Source: an uncultured Alistipes sp.
GTDB lineage: Bacteria > Bacteroidota > Bacteroidia > Bacteroidales > Rikenellaceae
Assembly (NCBI GenBank): GCA_900549685.1
Contig: UROX01000001.1
Span: 5,831 to 69,830, forward strand
DNA: 64,000 nt
Direction of reading: 5' to 3'
Numbering within the stretch: the first letter of the stretch is position 1; each line of letters opens with the position of its first letter. Positions 55,422 through 64,000 of the stretch are shown here, one piece after another. Under the pieces are notes generated by a model. The model worked only from the letters and a program-made list of their open reading frames with translations, was not told the origin of the DNA and ran no database searches. A program made the position numbers and the translations under genes.

Positions 55422-56125
55422 GGCTGTCCGATACGTTCGGCGATGAGCATTTCGGCCCATCGCAATTCCTCTTCGAGCGTCATCGCACTGTTGTCGAGCA
55501 CGACGGCATCTTCGGCCTGACGCAGAGGACCGATGGGGCGCGTCCGGTCGGCCCGGTCGCGGTCGCTCAGGTTGCGCCGTATTTCGTCCAGCGAGACGGA
55601 CTCGCCCTTGGCCTCGAGTTCCCGATAACGGCGCATGGCCCGGATCTCGGGAGCGGCCGTCATAAAGATCTTGAGCTCGGCATCGGGAAAAACGACCGTG
55701 CCGATGTCGCGGCCGTCCATCACGACACCGCGGGCGGCTCCCATACGCCGCTGCATGGCGACGAGCTGCTCACGGACCGCCCCGATACGGCTCACGAGGC
55801 TCACGTGATCGCTCACTTCGATGCCCCGGATCTCCTTCTCGACATTCTCGCCGTTGAGAAAAACATCGCTGGCACCTTTCTGCGGATCGAACTCGAAAGC
55901 GATTCTCATATCGGGCAACATGCGCACCAGCGCGGTTTCATCGACCTGTCCGCCGCCGATTGCTCCATGGCGGATACCGTACAGCGTCACGGCGCGGTAC
56001 ATCGCGCCCGTATCGATGAATATATAGCCCGCACGCGCGGCCAGCGCCCGTGCGAACGTGCTTTTTCCGCAGGCCGAGAATCCGTCTACGGCTACAATGA
56101 TCTTTTTATCTGGGGAGCATTTCAT
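55406..56125 (-). CDS. cmk: Cytidylate kinase
   Basis: This enzyme phosphorylates CMP and dCMP. The 239-residue protein has the P-loop VDGFSACGKSTFA at 13-25, YIFIDTGAMYRAVTLYG, the NMP-binding insert around LNGENVEKEIRGIEVSDHVSLVS, GVVMDGRDIGTVVFPDAELKIF and RDRADRTRPIGPLRQAEDAVVLDNS. The order and length are typical. It overlaps ispH by 16 nt and lysE by 20 nt, so three genes are coupled in translation. Confidence 0.96.
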   Translation of the reverse strand: MKCSPDKKIIVAVDGFSACGKSTFARALAARAGYIFIDTGAMYRAVTLYGIRHGAIGGGQVDETALVRMLPDMRIAFEFDPQKGASDVFLNGENVEKEIRGIEVSDHVSLVSRIGAVREQLVAMQRRMGAARGVVMDGRDIGTVVFPDAELKIFMTAAPEIRAMRRYRELEAKGESVSLDEIRRNLSDRDRADRTRPIGPLRQAEDAVVLDNSAMTLEEELRWAEMLIAERIGQPCGSK

Positions 56126-56762
56126 GGACAGAGGGAGTATGAAAGAAAATGGAAAGAATGGCCGCCGCGCCCAATATAACGATCGCGCTGCCCGAGATAC
56201 GGTTCATCCAGAGCAGGTGGCGGGGACGGAATTTCCGGCGCAGCAGTCCCACGCAGAACGTCAGCAGGAACCACCATGTCGAGGCTCCGGTCAGCACGCC
56301 CAGAATCACGACGAGTCCGTTCCCCGTACCGTCCCCGGCATGGTCGCCCAATGCGGCGAACAGCGCTACGAAAATCAGGATATAGGCGGGATTGGTCAGC
56401 GTGATGAAGAAAATCGACAGGTAGTCGCTCCAGAGGTTCTGTCCCTTGCCCGCACGGTTGCGGCGGATCTGCACAACCGGATTCTTCAGAAAGATCGTCA
56501 CGCCGACGATCACGACCGATATGCCGCCCAGCGCCTTGATGACCGCCATGTTGTTCTCGATGAACGACATGACGAACGTCAGCGAGAACAGGGCCACCGT
56601 AGCGAAAAGCGAATCGGCCGTCGCCGCACCCAGCCCCGACACGAAACCCGAACGATGGCTTTTGCTCAACGTACGCTGAACGCACATCAGCCCCACCGGC
56701 CCCAACGGAATGGAGGCGACGAGTCCGATGACGATCCCCTTGAGAAAAACTTCGAGTCCCAT
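56106..56762 (-). CDS. LysE/RhtB-family membrane transporter
   Basis: This 218-residue protein has six hydrophobic segments (about 2-25, 40-65, 71-92, 117-140, 149-172, 189-212). FLKGIVIGLVASIPLGPVGLMCVQRTLS is the LysE/RhtB N-terminal signature, with the conserved proline-glycine pair. It is probably an exporter of amino acids or similar small solutes; the substrate is unknown. I start at MGLEVFLKG; the longer frame begins 20 codons upstream with no hydrophobic logic. It is the first gene of the coupled lysE-cmk-ispH run, transcribed from a -7 box at 56820. Confidence 0.85.
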   Translation of the reverse strand: MGLEVFLKGIVIGLVASIPLGPVGLMCVQRTLSKSHRSGFVSGLGAATADSLFATVALFSLTFVMSFIENNMAVIKALGGISVVIVGVTIFLKNPVVQIRRNRAGKGQNLWSDYLSIFFITLTNPAYILIFVALFAALGDHAGDGTGNGLVVILGVLTGASTWWFLLTFCVGLLRRKFRPRHLLWMNRISGSAIVILGAAAILSIFFHTPSVHEMLPR

Positions 56763-56819
56763 GAAATAAGGTTTTGCGCACACAAGGCAGGCCTTCGGCC
56801 GCACAGGAAAATTTCCGTG

Positions 56820-56827
56820 CAAAAATA
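56820..56827 (-). promoter_or_regulatory. -7 box of lysE-cmk-ispH
   Basis: Minus strand TATTTTTG, a perfect match to TAnnTTTG. Start near 56815, leader of about 53 nt. No clear -33 element. Confidence 0.5.
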
Positions 56828-57059
56828 ATAAATATACGCGATTATATACTATCGTATGTTTCTGTGCACCGACATTTGTTGTCCTTCCTGCTTTTCGGAC
56901 AGCAGCCTCAAGTCCCCGCCATGGAGAAGTCCGGAAAGCGGATGCGATCTGAGTACGAGGCCGGTGCCCGGAAACGACAACGGACGGAAAGGGAAAATAC
57001 TATTGGAAACTTCGGGACGTTAAATACATCGAAGTATGTGCGATTGCCCAAATATGATC

Positions 57060-57067
57060 TATCTTTG
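57060..57067 (+). promoter_or_regulatory. -7 box of lnt
   Basis: TATCTTTG, a perfect match, 21 nt before the chosen lnt ATG. It decides the start: codons upstream of 57089 would be untranscribed. A -33 TTTG at the right distance is not obvious. Confidence 0.6.
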
Positions 57068-57088
57068 TATGATTCGAAAAACAGAAAA

Positions 57089-58672
57089 ATGGGAAAACGT
57101 ATTCTCTGCGCTCTGGCGAGCGTCGTACTGTTCGCCCTGCCGTGGCTGGGCGGAAGCGCGCTGACGCTGTTCGTAGCATTCGTGCCGTTGCTGTGCATCG
57201 AGCGCGACCTATACGGGAAAACCGGGAAAAAAGGACGCCCGCTGCGGTTCTGGCCCTACCCCGTACTCGTCTTCGCACTGTGGTGGCTCGCCACGGTGTG
57301 GTGGGTGGGATTCGCCGCGGTCATCGGCGTCGCAGCGGCAACGCTCGTGGGAACGGTGCTCATGGCCGGCGTTTTCCTGATCTATCATGCCGTCGCCCGA
57401 CGGGCGCCGCGTCCGTTGGCCTACACGGTGCTGGTCGCGGGCTGGCTCGCCTACGAATGGCTCTACCTGCACGGCGAAATATCGTTCCCCTGGCTGGTGC
57501 TGGGCAACGGATTCGCCAGGGACATCCGGTTGGTGCAATGGTACGAATACACCGGGGCGCTGGGCGGATCGCTCTGGGTGCTGCTCGTCAATCTGCTCGT
57601 GTTCGAGGCCTGGAAACGCCGGCGCGACTTCCGGGCGTGGATCGCCCCGGGGATAGCTTTCGCACTGCCTGCCGCAGTATCGCTGGCAATGTACGCCTCG
57701 TACCGCGAAGACGTTTCGCTCGGGAGCACGACCGTCGCGATCGTCCAGCCCAATGTCGATCCCTATAAAGAGAAATTCAAGCTCACCTCCGAACGGCGCA
57801 GCGAAATGCTCGTCGAACTGATGGAACAGGCGCCCGAGAACGTCGATTTCATCGTGGCTCCCGAAACGGCCATCGACGAGCGGTACATGGAGCACAGGCT
57901 CCTGCATGCCCCGTCGGTGGACCGCATCCGCACGTTCGTGCGCGAGCAGCGGCCGGAAGCGACGGTCGTCGTGGGGTCGCTCACCTACCGTCCCTACGAA
58001 TCGGAGGAAACCGCCTCACCCACGGCCCGCCACAGCGGATCGCTCTGGTACGACGTCTACAACAGCGCCCTGTCACTCGACTCGACCGAACGGATCGGCA
58101 TCCATCACAAGGCCAAACTGGTCATCGGCGTCGAGATGATACCCTATTATCCGCTGGTCAAGAAACTGAAATTTCTCGTCACCGATCTGGGCGGCATATC
58201 GGGCCAGCTCGGCTACGGGGACGTGCGGGAAGTGTTCGTCTCGCCGTCGGGCATCGCCGCAGGACCGGCGATCTGCTACGAGGCGATCTACGGCGAATAT
58301 TTCACCGAATTCGTCCGCAACGGCGCGCAGGTGATGTTCGTCATCTCGAACGACGGCTGGTGGCGCGACACGCCGGGACACCGCTACCTGTTCGCCTACT
58401 CGCGGCTGCGAGCCATCGAGACGCGTCGAAGCATCGCCCGGAGCGCGAATACCGGCCAGTCGGGATTCATCGACCAGCGGGGCGATGTCACAGAGACGAT
58501 GCTCTGGGCCGAACGGGGAGTCCGGACCGCCACGCTGAACCTCAACGACCGGCAGACTTTCTATGTGCGCCACGGCGACGCGATCGGTCGGATCGGAGGA
58601 TACGTATTCATCCTCTCGCTGCTCTATTTCACGGCATACCGATTCCGAAAGAGAAGCCACCTCGTCGAATAA
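57089..58672 (+). CDS. lnt: Apolipoprotein N-acyltransferase
   Basis: This inner-membrane enzyme adds the third acyl chain to lipoproteins. The 527-residue protein has an N-terminal block of five to seven transmembrane segments (up to about 215) and a periplasmic nitrilase-like domain. The Glu-Lys-Cys triad appears as VAPETAID, HHKAKLVIGVE and AGPAICYEAIYG, followed by VISNDGWW and the C-terminal transmembrane helix. I start at MGKRILCALASVV: the frame continues upstream, but a -7 box lies 21 nt before this ATG. It is followed by folC after 28 nt. Several lipoproteins in the window are likely substrates. Confidence 0.94.
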   Translation: MGKRILCALASVVLFALPWLGGSALTLFVAFVPLLCIERDLYGKTGKKGRPLRFWPYPVLVFALWWLATVWWVGFAAVIGVAAATLVGTVLMAGVFLIYHAVARRAPRPLAYTVLVAGWLAYEWLYLHGEISFPWLVLGNGFARDIRLVQWYEYTGALGGSLWVLLVNLLVFEAWKRRRDFRAWIAPGIAFALPAAVSLAMYASYREDVSLGSTTVAIVQPNVDPYKEKFKLTSERRSEMLVELMEQAPENVDFIVAPETAIDERYMEHRLLHAPSVDRIRTFVREQRPEATVVVGSLTYRPYESEETASPTARHSGSLWYDVYNSALSLDSTERIGIHHKAKLVIGVEMIPYYPLVKKLKFLVTDLGGISGQLGYGDVREVFVSPSGIAAGPAICYEAIYGEYFTEFVRNGAQVMFVISNDGWWRDTPGHRYLFAYSRLRAIETRRSIARSANTGQSGFIDQRGDVTETMLWAERGVRTATLNLNDRQTFYVRHGDAIGRIGGYVFILSLLYFTAYRFRKRSHLVE

Positions 58673-58700
58673 TCGTCTAATTTAATTCTAACGCACGGCT

Positions 58701-59990
58701 ATGACATACGGTCAAACGCTCGATTTTCTGTATCATTCTCTGCCCGTGTTCCAGCACGTGGGCGGAGGAGCCTATAAGGCCGGACCGGAAAACATCCTGG
58801 CCCTCGAGGAGGCACTGGGCAATCCTCACCGGAAGTTCTGCAGCATCCATATCGCGGGCACCAACGGCAAGGGTTCCGTTTCGCACATGATCGCCTCGGT
58901 ACTTTCGGCCGCGGGGTACCGGACCGGGCTTTTCACATCGCCCCACCTGAAAGATTTCCGCGAACGGATCCGCATCGACGGCCGGATGATCCCACAGGAA
59001 GAGGTCGTGCGGTTCGTCGAAGAGAACCGCGAGGCGATAGACCATATCGGACCGTCGTTTTTCGAGGCAACGAGTGCCATGGCCTTCGACTACTTCGCCC
59101 GGCAGGGTGTGGACGTGGCGGTCATAGAGGTCGGCATGGGCGGACGGCTCGACTCGACCAACATCATCCGGCCGCTGTTGAGCGTCGTCACCAACATAGG
59201 CTTCGACCACACGCAGTTTCTGGGCGACACGCTCGAAAAGATCGCCGGAGAGAAGGCGGGCATCATCAAGGAGGGCACGCCGGCGGTGATCGGCGAGAGC
59301 CGCATCGAGACGCAACTCGTGTTCGTCGCCCGGGCCAAGGAGCGGCAAGCACCCATTCTGTTCGCCGACCAGACCTACCGGGTAATCGAACAGACACCGC
59401 TGGCCGACAGCCAGCGCTTCGAGATCGAGAACCGGCTCGACGGCTCGCACTTCACGCTCGAATGCGACCTGCAAGGCATCTACCAGCGCAAGAACATCCT
59501 GACTGCCCTGACCGCCCTCGACGTGCTCAACGGATCGGGCCGGCTCGCACTGTCGCCCGATCATGTACGGCAGGGGATGGCTTCGGTCGTCCGGACGACG
59601 GGACTTCTCGGACGCTGGCAACGGATAGGAGAGTCCCCGCTGACCGTCTGCGACACGGGACACAACAAGGACGGAATCGCCGAGGTAGCCGCCCAGATCG
59701 CCCAACAGAAGTACGACCGGCTGTTCATGGTCATCGGATTCGTCGCAGACAAGGATCTGGACCGGGTATTGCCGTTGCTTCCCCGCGAGGCGCACTACAT
59801 TTTCACGAAAGCGTCCATTCCGCGCGCGCTGGACGAAAACGAGCTTTCCCGCCGCGCCGAGGCATACGGACTGACGGGAGAATGCCGTCCGAGCGTCGCC
59901 GAGGCATTGGCCTGCGCCCGCAGCATGGCTTCCGCCGAAGACATGATCTTCGTAGGCGGCAGCACGTTCGTCGTGGCCGAGGCGATCTGA
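58701..59990 (+). CDS. folC: Bifunctional folylpolyglutamate synthase/dihydrofolate synthase
   Basis: This ATP-dependent ligase adds glutamate to dihydropteroate and to folates. The 429-residue product has the P-loop HIAGTNGKGSVSHM near residue 52, GLFTSPHLKDFRERI, FEATSAMAFDYFA, VGMGGRLDSTNI and NIGFDHTQFLGDTLEKIAGEKAGIIK. The C-terminal Mur-ligase-like domain includes VCDTGHNKDGI. It is 28 nt after lnt. It is the second folate gene in the window with folE (10 kb). Confidence 0.95.
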   Translation: MTYGQTLDFLYHSLPVFQHVGGGAYKAGPENILALEEALGNPHRKFCSIHIAGTNGKGSVSHMIASVLSAAGYRTGLFTSPHLKDFRERIRIDGRMIPQEEVVRFVEENREAIDHIGPSFFEATSAMAFDYFARQGVDVAVIEVGMGGRLDSTNIIRPLLSVVTNIGFDHTQFLGDTLEKIAGEKAGIIKEGTPAVIGESRIETQLVFVARAKERQAPILFADQTYRVIEQTPLADSQRFEIENRLDGSHFTLECDLQGIYQRKNILTALTALDVLNGSGRLALSPDHVRQGMASVVRTTGLLGRWQRIGESPLTVCDTGHNKDGIAEVAAQIAQQKYDRLFMVIGFVADKDLDRVLPLLPREAHYIFTKASIPRALDENELSRRAEAYGLTGECRPSVAEALACARSMASAEDMIFVGGSTFVVAEAI

Positions 59991-60421
59991 GGCGCCGGAG
60001 CACGCGTCATTGGGAAGCAGTACTTCGGACAGACATTCTCTGCCCCGAACGCCGCCCGATTCCGGACACAAGAGAGCGGATGTCTCCTGAGGACGAGCAT
60101 TCTCTTCCGACCGCATGGGAAACCGAACGACAGACCGTCGTTCGGTTCGTCGTGTTTCTTTCGGCACCATCCGGACAGGGACTTTCCCCCGATTCCGCCG
60201 GCCGCATAAAATCCGCAAGTCGTCTTTTCGCCCCCCCCTCCGGGGGACTCTTCTACGGGAGTTCTCCGCCCCTTTCCGGACCGGTCCCATCGACCGGACC
60301 TGTCTCTGCCGTATCGGACCAAACGGAATCCGGTATCCGCAACCGACAAAATTCGGGAATCGTCCTCTCCGGATAACCCGAGCATCCTCACCCGTCCGCA
60401 GGTCATCGCGCAAAGAAAAAG
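59991..60421. other. Intergenic region between convergent folC and sdhB
   Basis: No gene, repeat or RNA could be recognised in the first 430 bases; they are GC-rich with overlapping chance frames. The terminator of the sdh operon follows. Confidence 0.4.
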
Positions 60422-60457
60422 AAAGAGGGTGTCCGATTGTCGTCGGACACCCTCTTT
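60422..60457 (-). terminator. Terminator of sdhCAB
   Basis: A perfect 15-bp stem (AAAGAGGGTGTCCGA at 60422-60436 with 60443-60457) and a 6-nt loop. On the minus strand a long T-rich run (CTTTTTCTTTG) follows. It is 36 nt past the sdhB stop and also faces folC. Confidence 0.88.
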
Positions 60458-60492
60458 TCCATTCCGGCCGCAAGCCGGAATCGTTCCCGTAT

Positions 60493-61236
60493 TTAGTCTT
60501 TCAACTTGGCGGACAGGAATTCGCGGTTCATGCGGGCGATGTGGGCGATCGAAATGCCTTTGGGGCATTCGGCTTCGCAGGCACCCGTGTTGGTGCAGGC
60601 ACCGAAACCGAGCTCGTCCATCTTGGCCACCATCGCTTTGGCACGACGGGCTGCTTCCACGCGGCCCTGCGGCAGTTTGGCCAGCGACGATACGCGGGCC
60701 GAAACGAACAGCATGGCCGAACCGTTTTTGCACGTCGCCACGCAGGCACCGCAGCCGATGCAGGCCGCAGCGTCCATACTTTCGTCGGCATCGGCTTTGG
60801 AGATCGGAATCGAATTGGCATCGGGCACGCCGCCGGTATTGACGGAGACGAAACCGCCGGCCTGAAGAATCTTGTCGAAAGCGCTGCGGTCCACGGCGAG
60901 GTCCTTGATGACGGGGAACGCACGCGAACGCCACGGTTCGATCGTGATCGTGTCGCCGTCCTTGAACTTGCGCATGTGGAGCTGGCAGGTGGTGATGTCC
61001 TCGTCGGGTCCGTGGGCATGGCCGTTGATGTGGAGCGAGCACATGCCGCAGATGCCTTCGCGACAGTCGTGGTCGAATACGACGGGTTCCTCGCCGTTGT
61101 GGATCAGCTTATTGTTGAGGATGTCCAGCATTTCGAGGAACGAGGTGTCGGGAGAAATGTCTTCCACCGTATAGTTCACGAATCCTCCTTTGGACTGGGC
61201 GTTTTTCTGACGCCATATTTTCAATTTCAAATTCAT
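60493..61236 (-). CDS. sdhB: Succinate dehydrogenase/fumarate reductase iron-sulfur subunit
   Basis: This subunit carries electrons between the flavin and the quinone site. The 247-residue protein has the [2Fe-2S] ligands in [13 protein letters not shown] near residue 65, and the 4Fe-4S/3Fe-4S ligands in [14 protein letters not shown] and [14 protein letters not shown]. The start ATG ([10 protein letters not shown]) is at 61236; the frame opens 7 codons earlier only through a TTG. It is 55 nt after sdhA. In anaerobic Bacteroidales this complex runs as menaquinol:fumarate reductase, and an frdB name would be equally valid. Confidence 0.95.
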   Translation of the reverse strand: MNLKLKIWRQKNAQSKGGFVNYTVEDISPDTSFLEMLDILNNKLIHNGEEPVVFDHDCREGICGMCSLHINGHAHGPDEDITTCQLHMRKFKDGDTITIEPWRSRAFPVIKDLAVDRSAFDKILQAGGFVSVNTGGVPDANSIPISKADADESMDAAACIGCGACVATCKNGSAMLFVSARVSSLAKLPQGRVEAARRAKAMVAKMDELGFGACTNTGACEAECPKGISIAHIARMNREFLSAKLKD

Positions 61237-61291
61237 CGTCTGTTCTTGTTTAAGCAATTAAACTCAATCGGTTCTTCGTCGCGCAACGACC

Positions 61292-63235
61292 TTAGTCTTT
61301 GTAGTTACGCTGAGCCAGATGGACGGTTTCGAACACCAGCGGTTCCTTGACCAGCTCGGGTTCCTTGTCCGCTCCCGTATAAACCCATCCTGCGACATAG
61401 AGGCAGTTTTCGTCGTCGCGGAGCGCTTCGCCTTCGGGCGTCTGCGATTCCACGCGGAAGTGACCGCCGCAGGATTCGGTACGGTTCAGACCGTCGCGTG
61501 CCATGAGTTCGCCCAGTTCGAGGAAGTCGGCCACGCGGAGCGCCTTTTCGAGCTCCTGGTTGAACTCCTTGTCGGTTCCCGGAACCTTGACGTTGGCCCA
61601 GAACTCTTTGCGCAATGCCTGGATTTCGACGATGGCTTTTTCGAGACTCTCTTTCGTACGGGCCATACCGACGTTTTCCCACATGATATGTCCCAGTTTC
61701 TTGTGCAGGTCGTCCACAGAATCCTTACCCTGGATCGAAAGCAGTTTGGCGATCTTGTCCTTGACTGCCTTTTCGGCTTCGTCGAATTCGGGCGTGTCGG
61801 TCTTCACCTTGGGCGACTGGATTTCGTGCGACAGGTAATCGCCGATCGTGTACGGCAGAACGAAGTAACCGTCGGCCAGACCCTGCATCAGCGCCGATGC
61901 GCCCAGACGGTTGGCTCCGTGGTCGGAGAAGTTGGCCTCTCCGATGGCGTACAGACCGGGGATCGTCGTCATCAGGTTGTAATCGACCCAGATACCGCCC
62001 ATCGTGTAGTGAACGGCGGGGAAGATCGTCATCGGTTCCTTGTAGGGATTAACGTCGGTGATCTTTTCGTACATCTGGAACAGGTTGCCGTAGCGTTCGC
62101 GGATGGTCTGTTCGCCCAGACGCGCGATGGCCGTCGAGAAGTCGAGGAACACGGCCAGTCCCGTCTCGTTCACACCGAAGCCCGCGTCGCAACGTTCCTT
62201 GGCAGCACGCGAAGCCACGTCGCGCGGCACGAGGTTACCGAAGGCCGGATAACGGCGTTCGAGGTAGTAGTCGCGGTCTTCTTCGGGGATCTGCGAGGGT
62301 TTGATTTTCTTGGCGCGGAGTTTTTCCACGTCCTCTTTCTTCTTCGGCACCCAGATACGGCCGTCGTTACGCAGCGACTCGGACATGAGCGTCAGCTTGG
62401 ACTGCTGCGTGCCGTGCACCGGAATACAGGTGGGGTGGATCTGCGTGAAGCACGGGTTCGCGAACACGGCGCCTTTCTTGTGGCACTGCCATGCGGCCGA
62501 GCCGTTGGAGTTCATGGCGTTCGTCGAAAGGAAGAACACGTTGCCGTAACCGCCCGTGGCCAGCACGACGGCGTGAGCGCCGAAACGTTCGATTTCGCCG
62601 GTCACCAGATTGCGGGTGATGATCCCGCGCGCCTTGCCGTCCACGATCACCAGATCGAGCATTTCGTGGCGAGGATAGCTCTTGACGCTGCCCTTGGCGA
62701 TCTGGCGGTTCAGCGCCGCATAAGCACCCAGCAACAACTGCTGTCCGGTTTGACCTCGGGCATAGAACGTGCGGGATACCTGCGCGCCGCCGAAGGAACG
62801 GTTGGCCAGCAGTCCGCCGTAATCGCGGGCGAAAGGCACGCCCTGTGCCACGCACTGGTCGATGATCGAATTCGACACTTCGGCCAGACGATAGACATTG
62901 GCTTCGCGGGCACGGTAGTCGCCCCCCTTGATCGTATCGTAGAACAGACGGTATACCGAGTCGTTGTCGTTCTGGTAGTTCTTGGCCGCATTGATACCGC
63001 CCTGCGCGGCAATACTGTGCGCACGGCGGGGCGAGTCGCTGATGCAGAATATCTTCACGTTGTAGCCGAGTTCTCCGAGCGAAGCGGCTGCGGAAGCGCC
63101 GCCCAGACCGGTTCCCACGACGATGACGTCGAGCTTTCTTTTGTTGGCAGGGCTGACGACCTTGATCTCAGCCTTGTGTTTGCTCCATTTCTCAGCCAAA
63201 GGCCCCTGCGGAGCTTTCGATTCTAACTTTATCAT
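61292..63235 (-). CDS. sdhA: Succinate dehydrogenase/fumarate reductase flavoprotein subunit
   Basis: This is the FAD-bearing catalytic subunit that interconverts succinate and fumarate. The 647-residue protein has the dinucleotide-binding [21 protein letters not shown], the FAD-linking His in [18 protein letters not shown], the substrate domain with HPTCIPVHG and [15 protein letters not shown], and the capping [20 protein letters not shown]. The length matches the long B-type SdhA of Bacteroidota with a diheme single-subunit membrane anchor. It is 51 nt after sdhC. Confidence 0.96.
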   Translation of the reverse strand: MIKLESKAPQGPLAEKWSKHKAEIKVVSPANKRKLDVIVVGTGLGGASAAASLGELGYNVKIFCISDSPRRAHSIAAQGGINAAKNYQNDNDSVYRLFYDTIKGGDYRAREANVYRLAEVSNSIIDQCVAQGVPFARDYGGLLANRSFGGAQVSRTFYARGQTGQQLLLGAYAALNRQIAKGSVKSYPRHEMLDLVIVDGKARGIITRNLVTGEIERFGAHAVVLATGGYGNVFFLSTNAMNSNGSAAWQCHKKGAVFANPCFTQIHPTCIPVHGTQQSKLTLMSESLRNDGRIWVPKKKEDVEKLRAKKIKPSQIPEEDRDYYLERRYPAFGNLVPRDVASRAAKERCDAGFGVNETGLAVFLDFSTAIARLGEQTIRERYGNLFQMYEKITDVNPYKEPMTIFPAVHYTMGGIWVDYNLMTTIPGLYAIGEANFSDHGANRLGASALMQGLADGYFVLPYTIGDYLSHEIQSPKVKTDTPEFDEAEKAVKDKIAKLLSIQGKDSVDDLHKKLGHIMWENVGMARTKESLEKAIVEIQALRKEFWANVKVPGTDKEFNQELEKALRVADFLELGELMARDGLNRTESCGGHFRVESQTPEGEALRDDENCLYVAGWVYTGADKEPELVKEPLVFETVHLAQRNYKD

Positions 63236-63286
63236 ATCCGTATCTTATTTTTATTTTTCAGTCCGTAAAACAGATAGCAGGCCGCC

Positions 63287-63958
63287 TTAGCAGCAGGCGC
63301 CGCAGACACCGAGGCTGCGCACGTAGAACGTCACCACGACGAGAGCGAATCCGAGGAAAATGACCGTAGCGACGACGTTGGAAATACATCTGAGGCGTTT
63401 GAGCCAGATCTGGTTATCCCAACCGAGGGTCTGGAACGCACTCCAGAAACCGTGCGTGAGGTGGAACCACAGCGCAGCGAACCATACCAGATAGATCAGG
63501 CAATATACCGGGCTGGCGAACAGGTCGGCGATGTAGGCCGCGCCGTCGGTCGGACCGAATGCACCGAGATTGTGGTTGCCGATGATTTCGGCGAACTGCA
63601 TGTTGTACCAGAAGTTGTAGAAATGGAGTACGAGACCCAGCACGACGATCAGACCCAGCACGAACATGTTCTGCGAAGCCCATTCGACGCCCTGCGGCTT
63701 GGCTTCGACGGCGTAGCGCTGTTCGCCGCGCGAGCTGCGGTTGTGCAGCGTGAGGATCGTAGCGTAGACGATGTGCACGATCACACCGGCGGCGAGCACC
63801 AGCGTGCCGGCGAGCGCGTACCAGTTCGCTCCCAGAAATTCGCAGATCGCATTGTAGGCCTCCGTGGAGAATACGGCCGCAATGTTCATCGACATGTGGA
63901 ACAACAGGAACAGGACGAGGAAAAGACCCGCTCCGTTTCTCTTCATTCGGTAAACCAT
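63287..63958 (-). CDS. sdhC: Succinate dehydrogenase/fumarate reductase cytochrome b subunit
   Basis: This diheme membrane anchor oxidises or reduces menaquinone. The protein has five hydrophobic segments and the expected heme-ligand histidines in FHMSMN, IVHIVYAT, LHFYNFWYN and WFHLTHGFWSAFQTLGW; the C-terminus ends CGACC. I start at the ATG of MVYRMKRNGAG (223 residues). An upstream TTG at 63967 lies within the -7 box and cannot be used, and the ATG at 63946 (MKRNGAG) would give the usual leader of about 14 nt, so it is an alternative. It is the first gene of the sdhC-sdhA-sdhB operon. Confidence 0.9.
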   Translation of the reverse strand: MVYRMKRNGAGLFLVLFLLFHMSMNIAAVFSTEAYNAICEFLGANWYALAGTLVLAAGVIVHIVYATILTLHNRSSRGEQRYAVEAKPQGVEWASQNMFVLGLIVVLGLVLHFYNFWYNMQFAEIIGNHNLGAFGPTDGAAYIADLFASPVYCLIYLVWFAALWFHLTHGFWSAFQTLGWDNQIWLKRLRCISNVVATVIFLGFALVVVTFYVRSLGVCGACC

Positions 63959-63964
63959 CTGTGA

Positions 63965-63972
63965 CAAAGATA
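63965..63972 (-). promoter_or_regulatory. -7 box of sdhCAB
   Basis: Minus strand TATCTTTG, a perfect match. Transcription should start near 63960. No -33 TTTG is seen before the window ends. Confidence 0.55.
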
Positions 63973-64000
63973 CAAAGTGTCTCGTCTTATAATAATACTT

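Larger units (their letters stand above)
56763..57088. other. Divergent promoter region between lysE and lnt
   Basis: This 326-bp gap holds the minus-strand -7 box at 56820-56827 and the plus-strand box at 57060-57067. The stretch 56820-56870 is AT-rich. No gene lies inside; open frames here are extensions of the neighbours. Confidence 0.45.

Noticed and set aside
56774..57088. 105-codon N-terminal extension of lnt
   Set aside because: It would need translation through a perfect -7 box 21 nt before the chosen ATG. Its composition is unlike a membrane protein.

Overview
The window is a GC-rich, housekeeping-dominated stretch of a Bacteroidota chromosome, most like Alistipes or a related member of the Bacteroidales. 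The phylum call rests on Bacteroidota-type promoters (TTTG, about 19 nt, TAnnTTTG) in front of many genes, weak or absent Shine-Dalgarno sites, BACON-domain lipoproteins, DUF4199 and DUF4293 membrane proteins, an M64 peptidase, a three-gene fumarate reductase/succinate dehydrogenase, and a 1230-residue single-chain PurL. High GC together with a futalosine-pathway gene (mqnE) points to Alistipes rather than Bacteroides. The genus is an inference. I see no prophage, insertion sequence or CRISPR array.

Layout. 1-5.5 kb, minus strand: the start of a secreted protein cut by the window edge, then dxs-leuS. 5.75-9.15 kb, plus: an OmpA-type lipoprotein, pyrH, frr, a long gap with a 50-bp perfect palindrome, and a C_GCAxxG_C_C protein. 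10-15.5 kb, minus: hflX-upp, a Pif1/RecD-like helicase and folE. 15.7-24.8 kb, plus: tRNA-Ala(GGC), rlmN, a secreted thioredoxin, a flippase, dut, a BACON surface lipoprotein and carB. 25.2-28.9 kb, minus: small envelope proteins, a family-2 glycosyltransferase, DUF4199, the TsaC/Sua5 enzyme and the SRP RNA gene ffs, which shares a promoter region with the plus-strand mltG. 30.2-45.4 kb, minus, nearly unbroken: plsC-parE-parC-aroK-DUF3298-purL-murI-ftsK-lolA. 45.7-50.9 kb, plus: polyprenyl synthase, rsmG, rpmH, mqnE, a PASTA protein and rluD. 51.5-56.8 kb, minus: a DNA glycosylase, an M64 peptidase lipoprotein and the overlapping lysE-cmk-ispH genes. 57.1-60 kb, plus: lnt and folC. 60.5-64 kb, minus: sdhC-sdhA-sdhB.

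How the genes fit together. One thread is isoprenoid to respiration: dxs and ispH (MEP pathway), a long-chain polyprenyl synthase, mqnE (menaquinone) and the menaquinone-linked SdhCAB. A second is pyrimidine and nucleotide supply: carB, pyrH, cmk, upp, dut, purL. A third is envelope and division: murI, mltG, ftsK, lolA, lnt, plsC and the flippase. A fourth is translation: leuS, frr, rpmH, rlmN, rsmG, rluD, hflX, TsaC, ffs and tRNA-Ala.

I found no clear new multi-gene system. The signals most worth a second look are non-coding or sub-domain: the 50-bp palindrome at 8402-8451, an attenuator-like element with no target gene at 9894-9987, three copies of a D-[DE]-x-G-F motif in the FtsK linker, a leader of about 185 nt on folE, the interleaved ffs/mltG promoters, and alternative hairpins in the rpmH leader.
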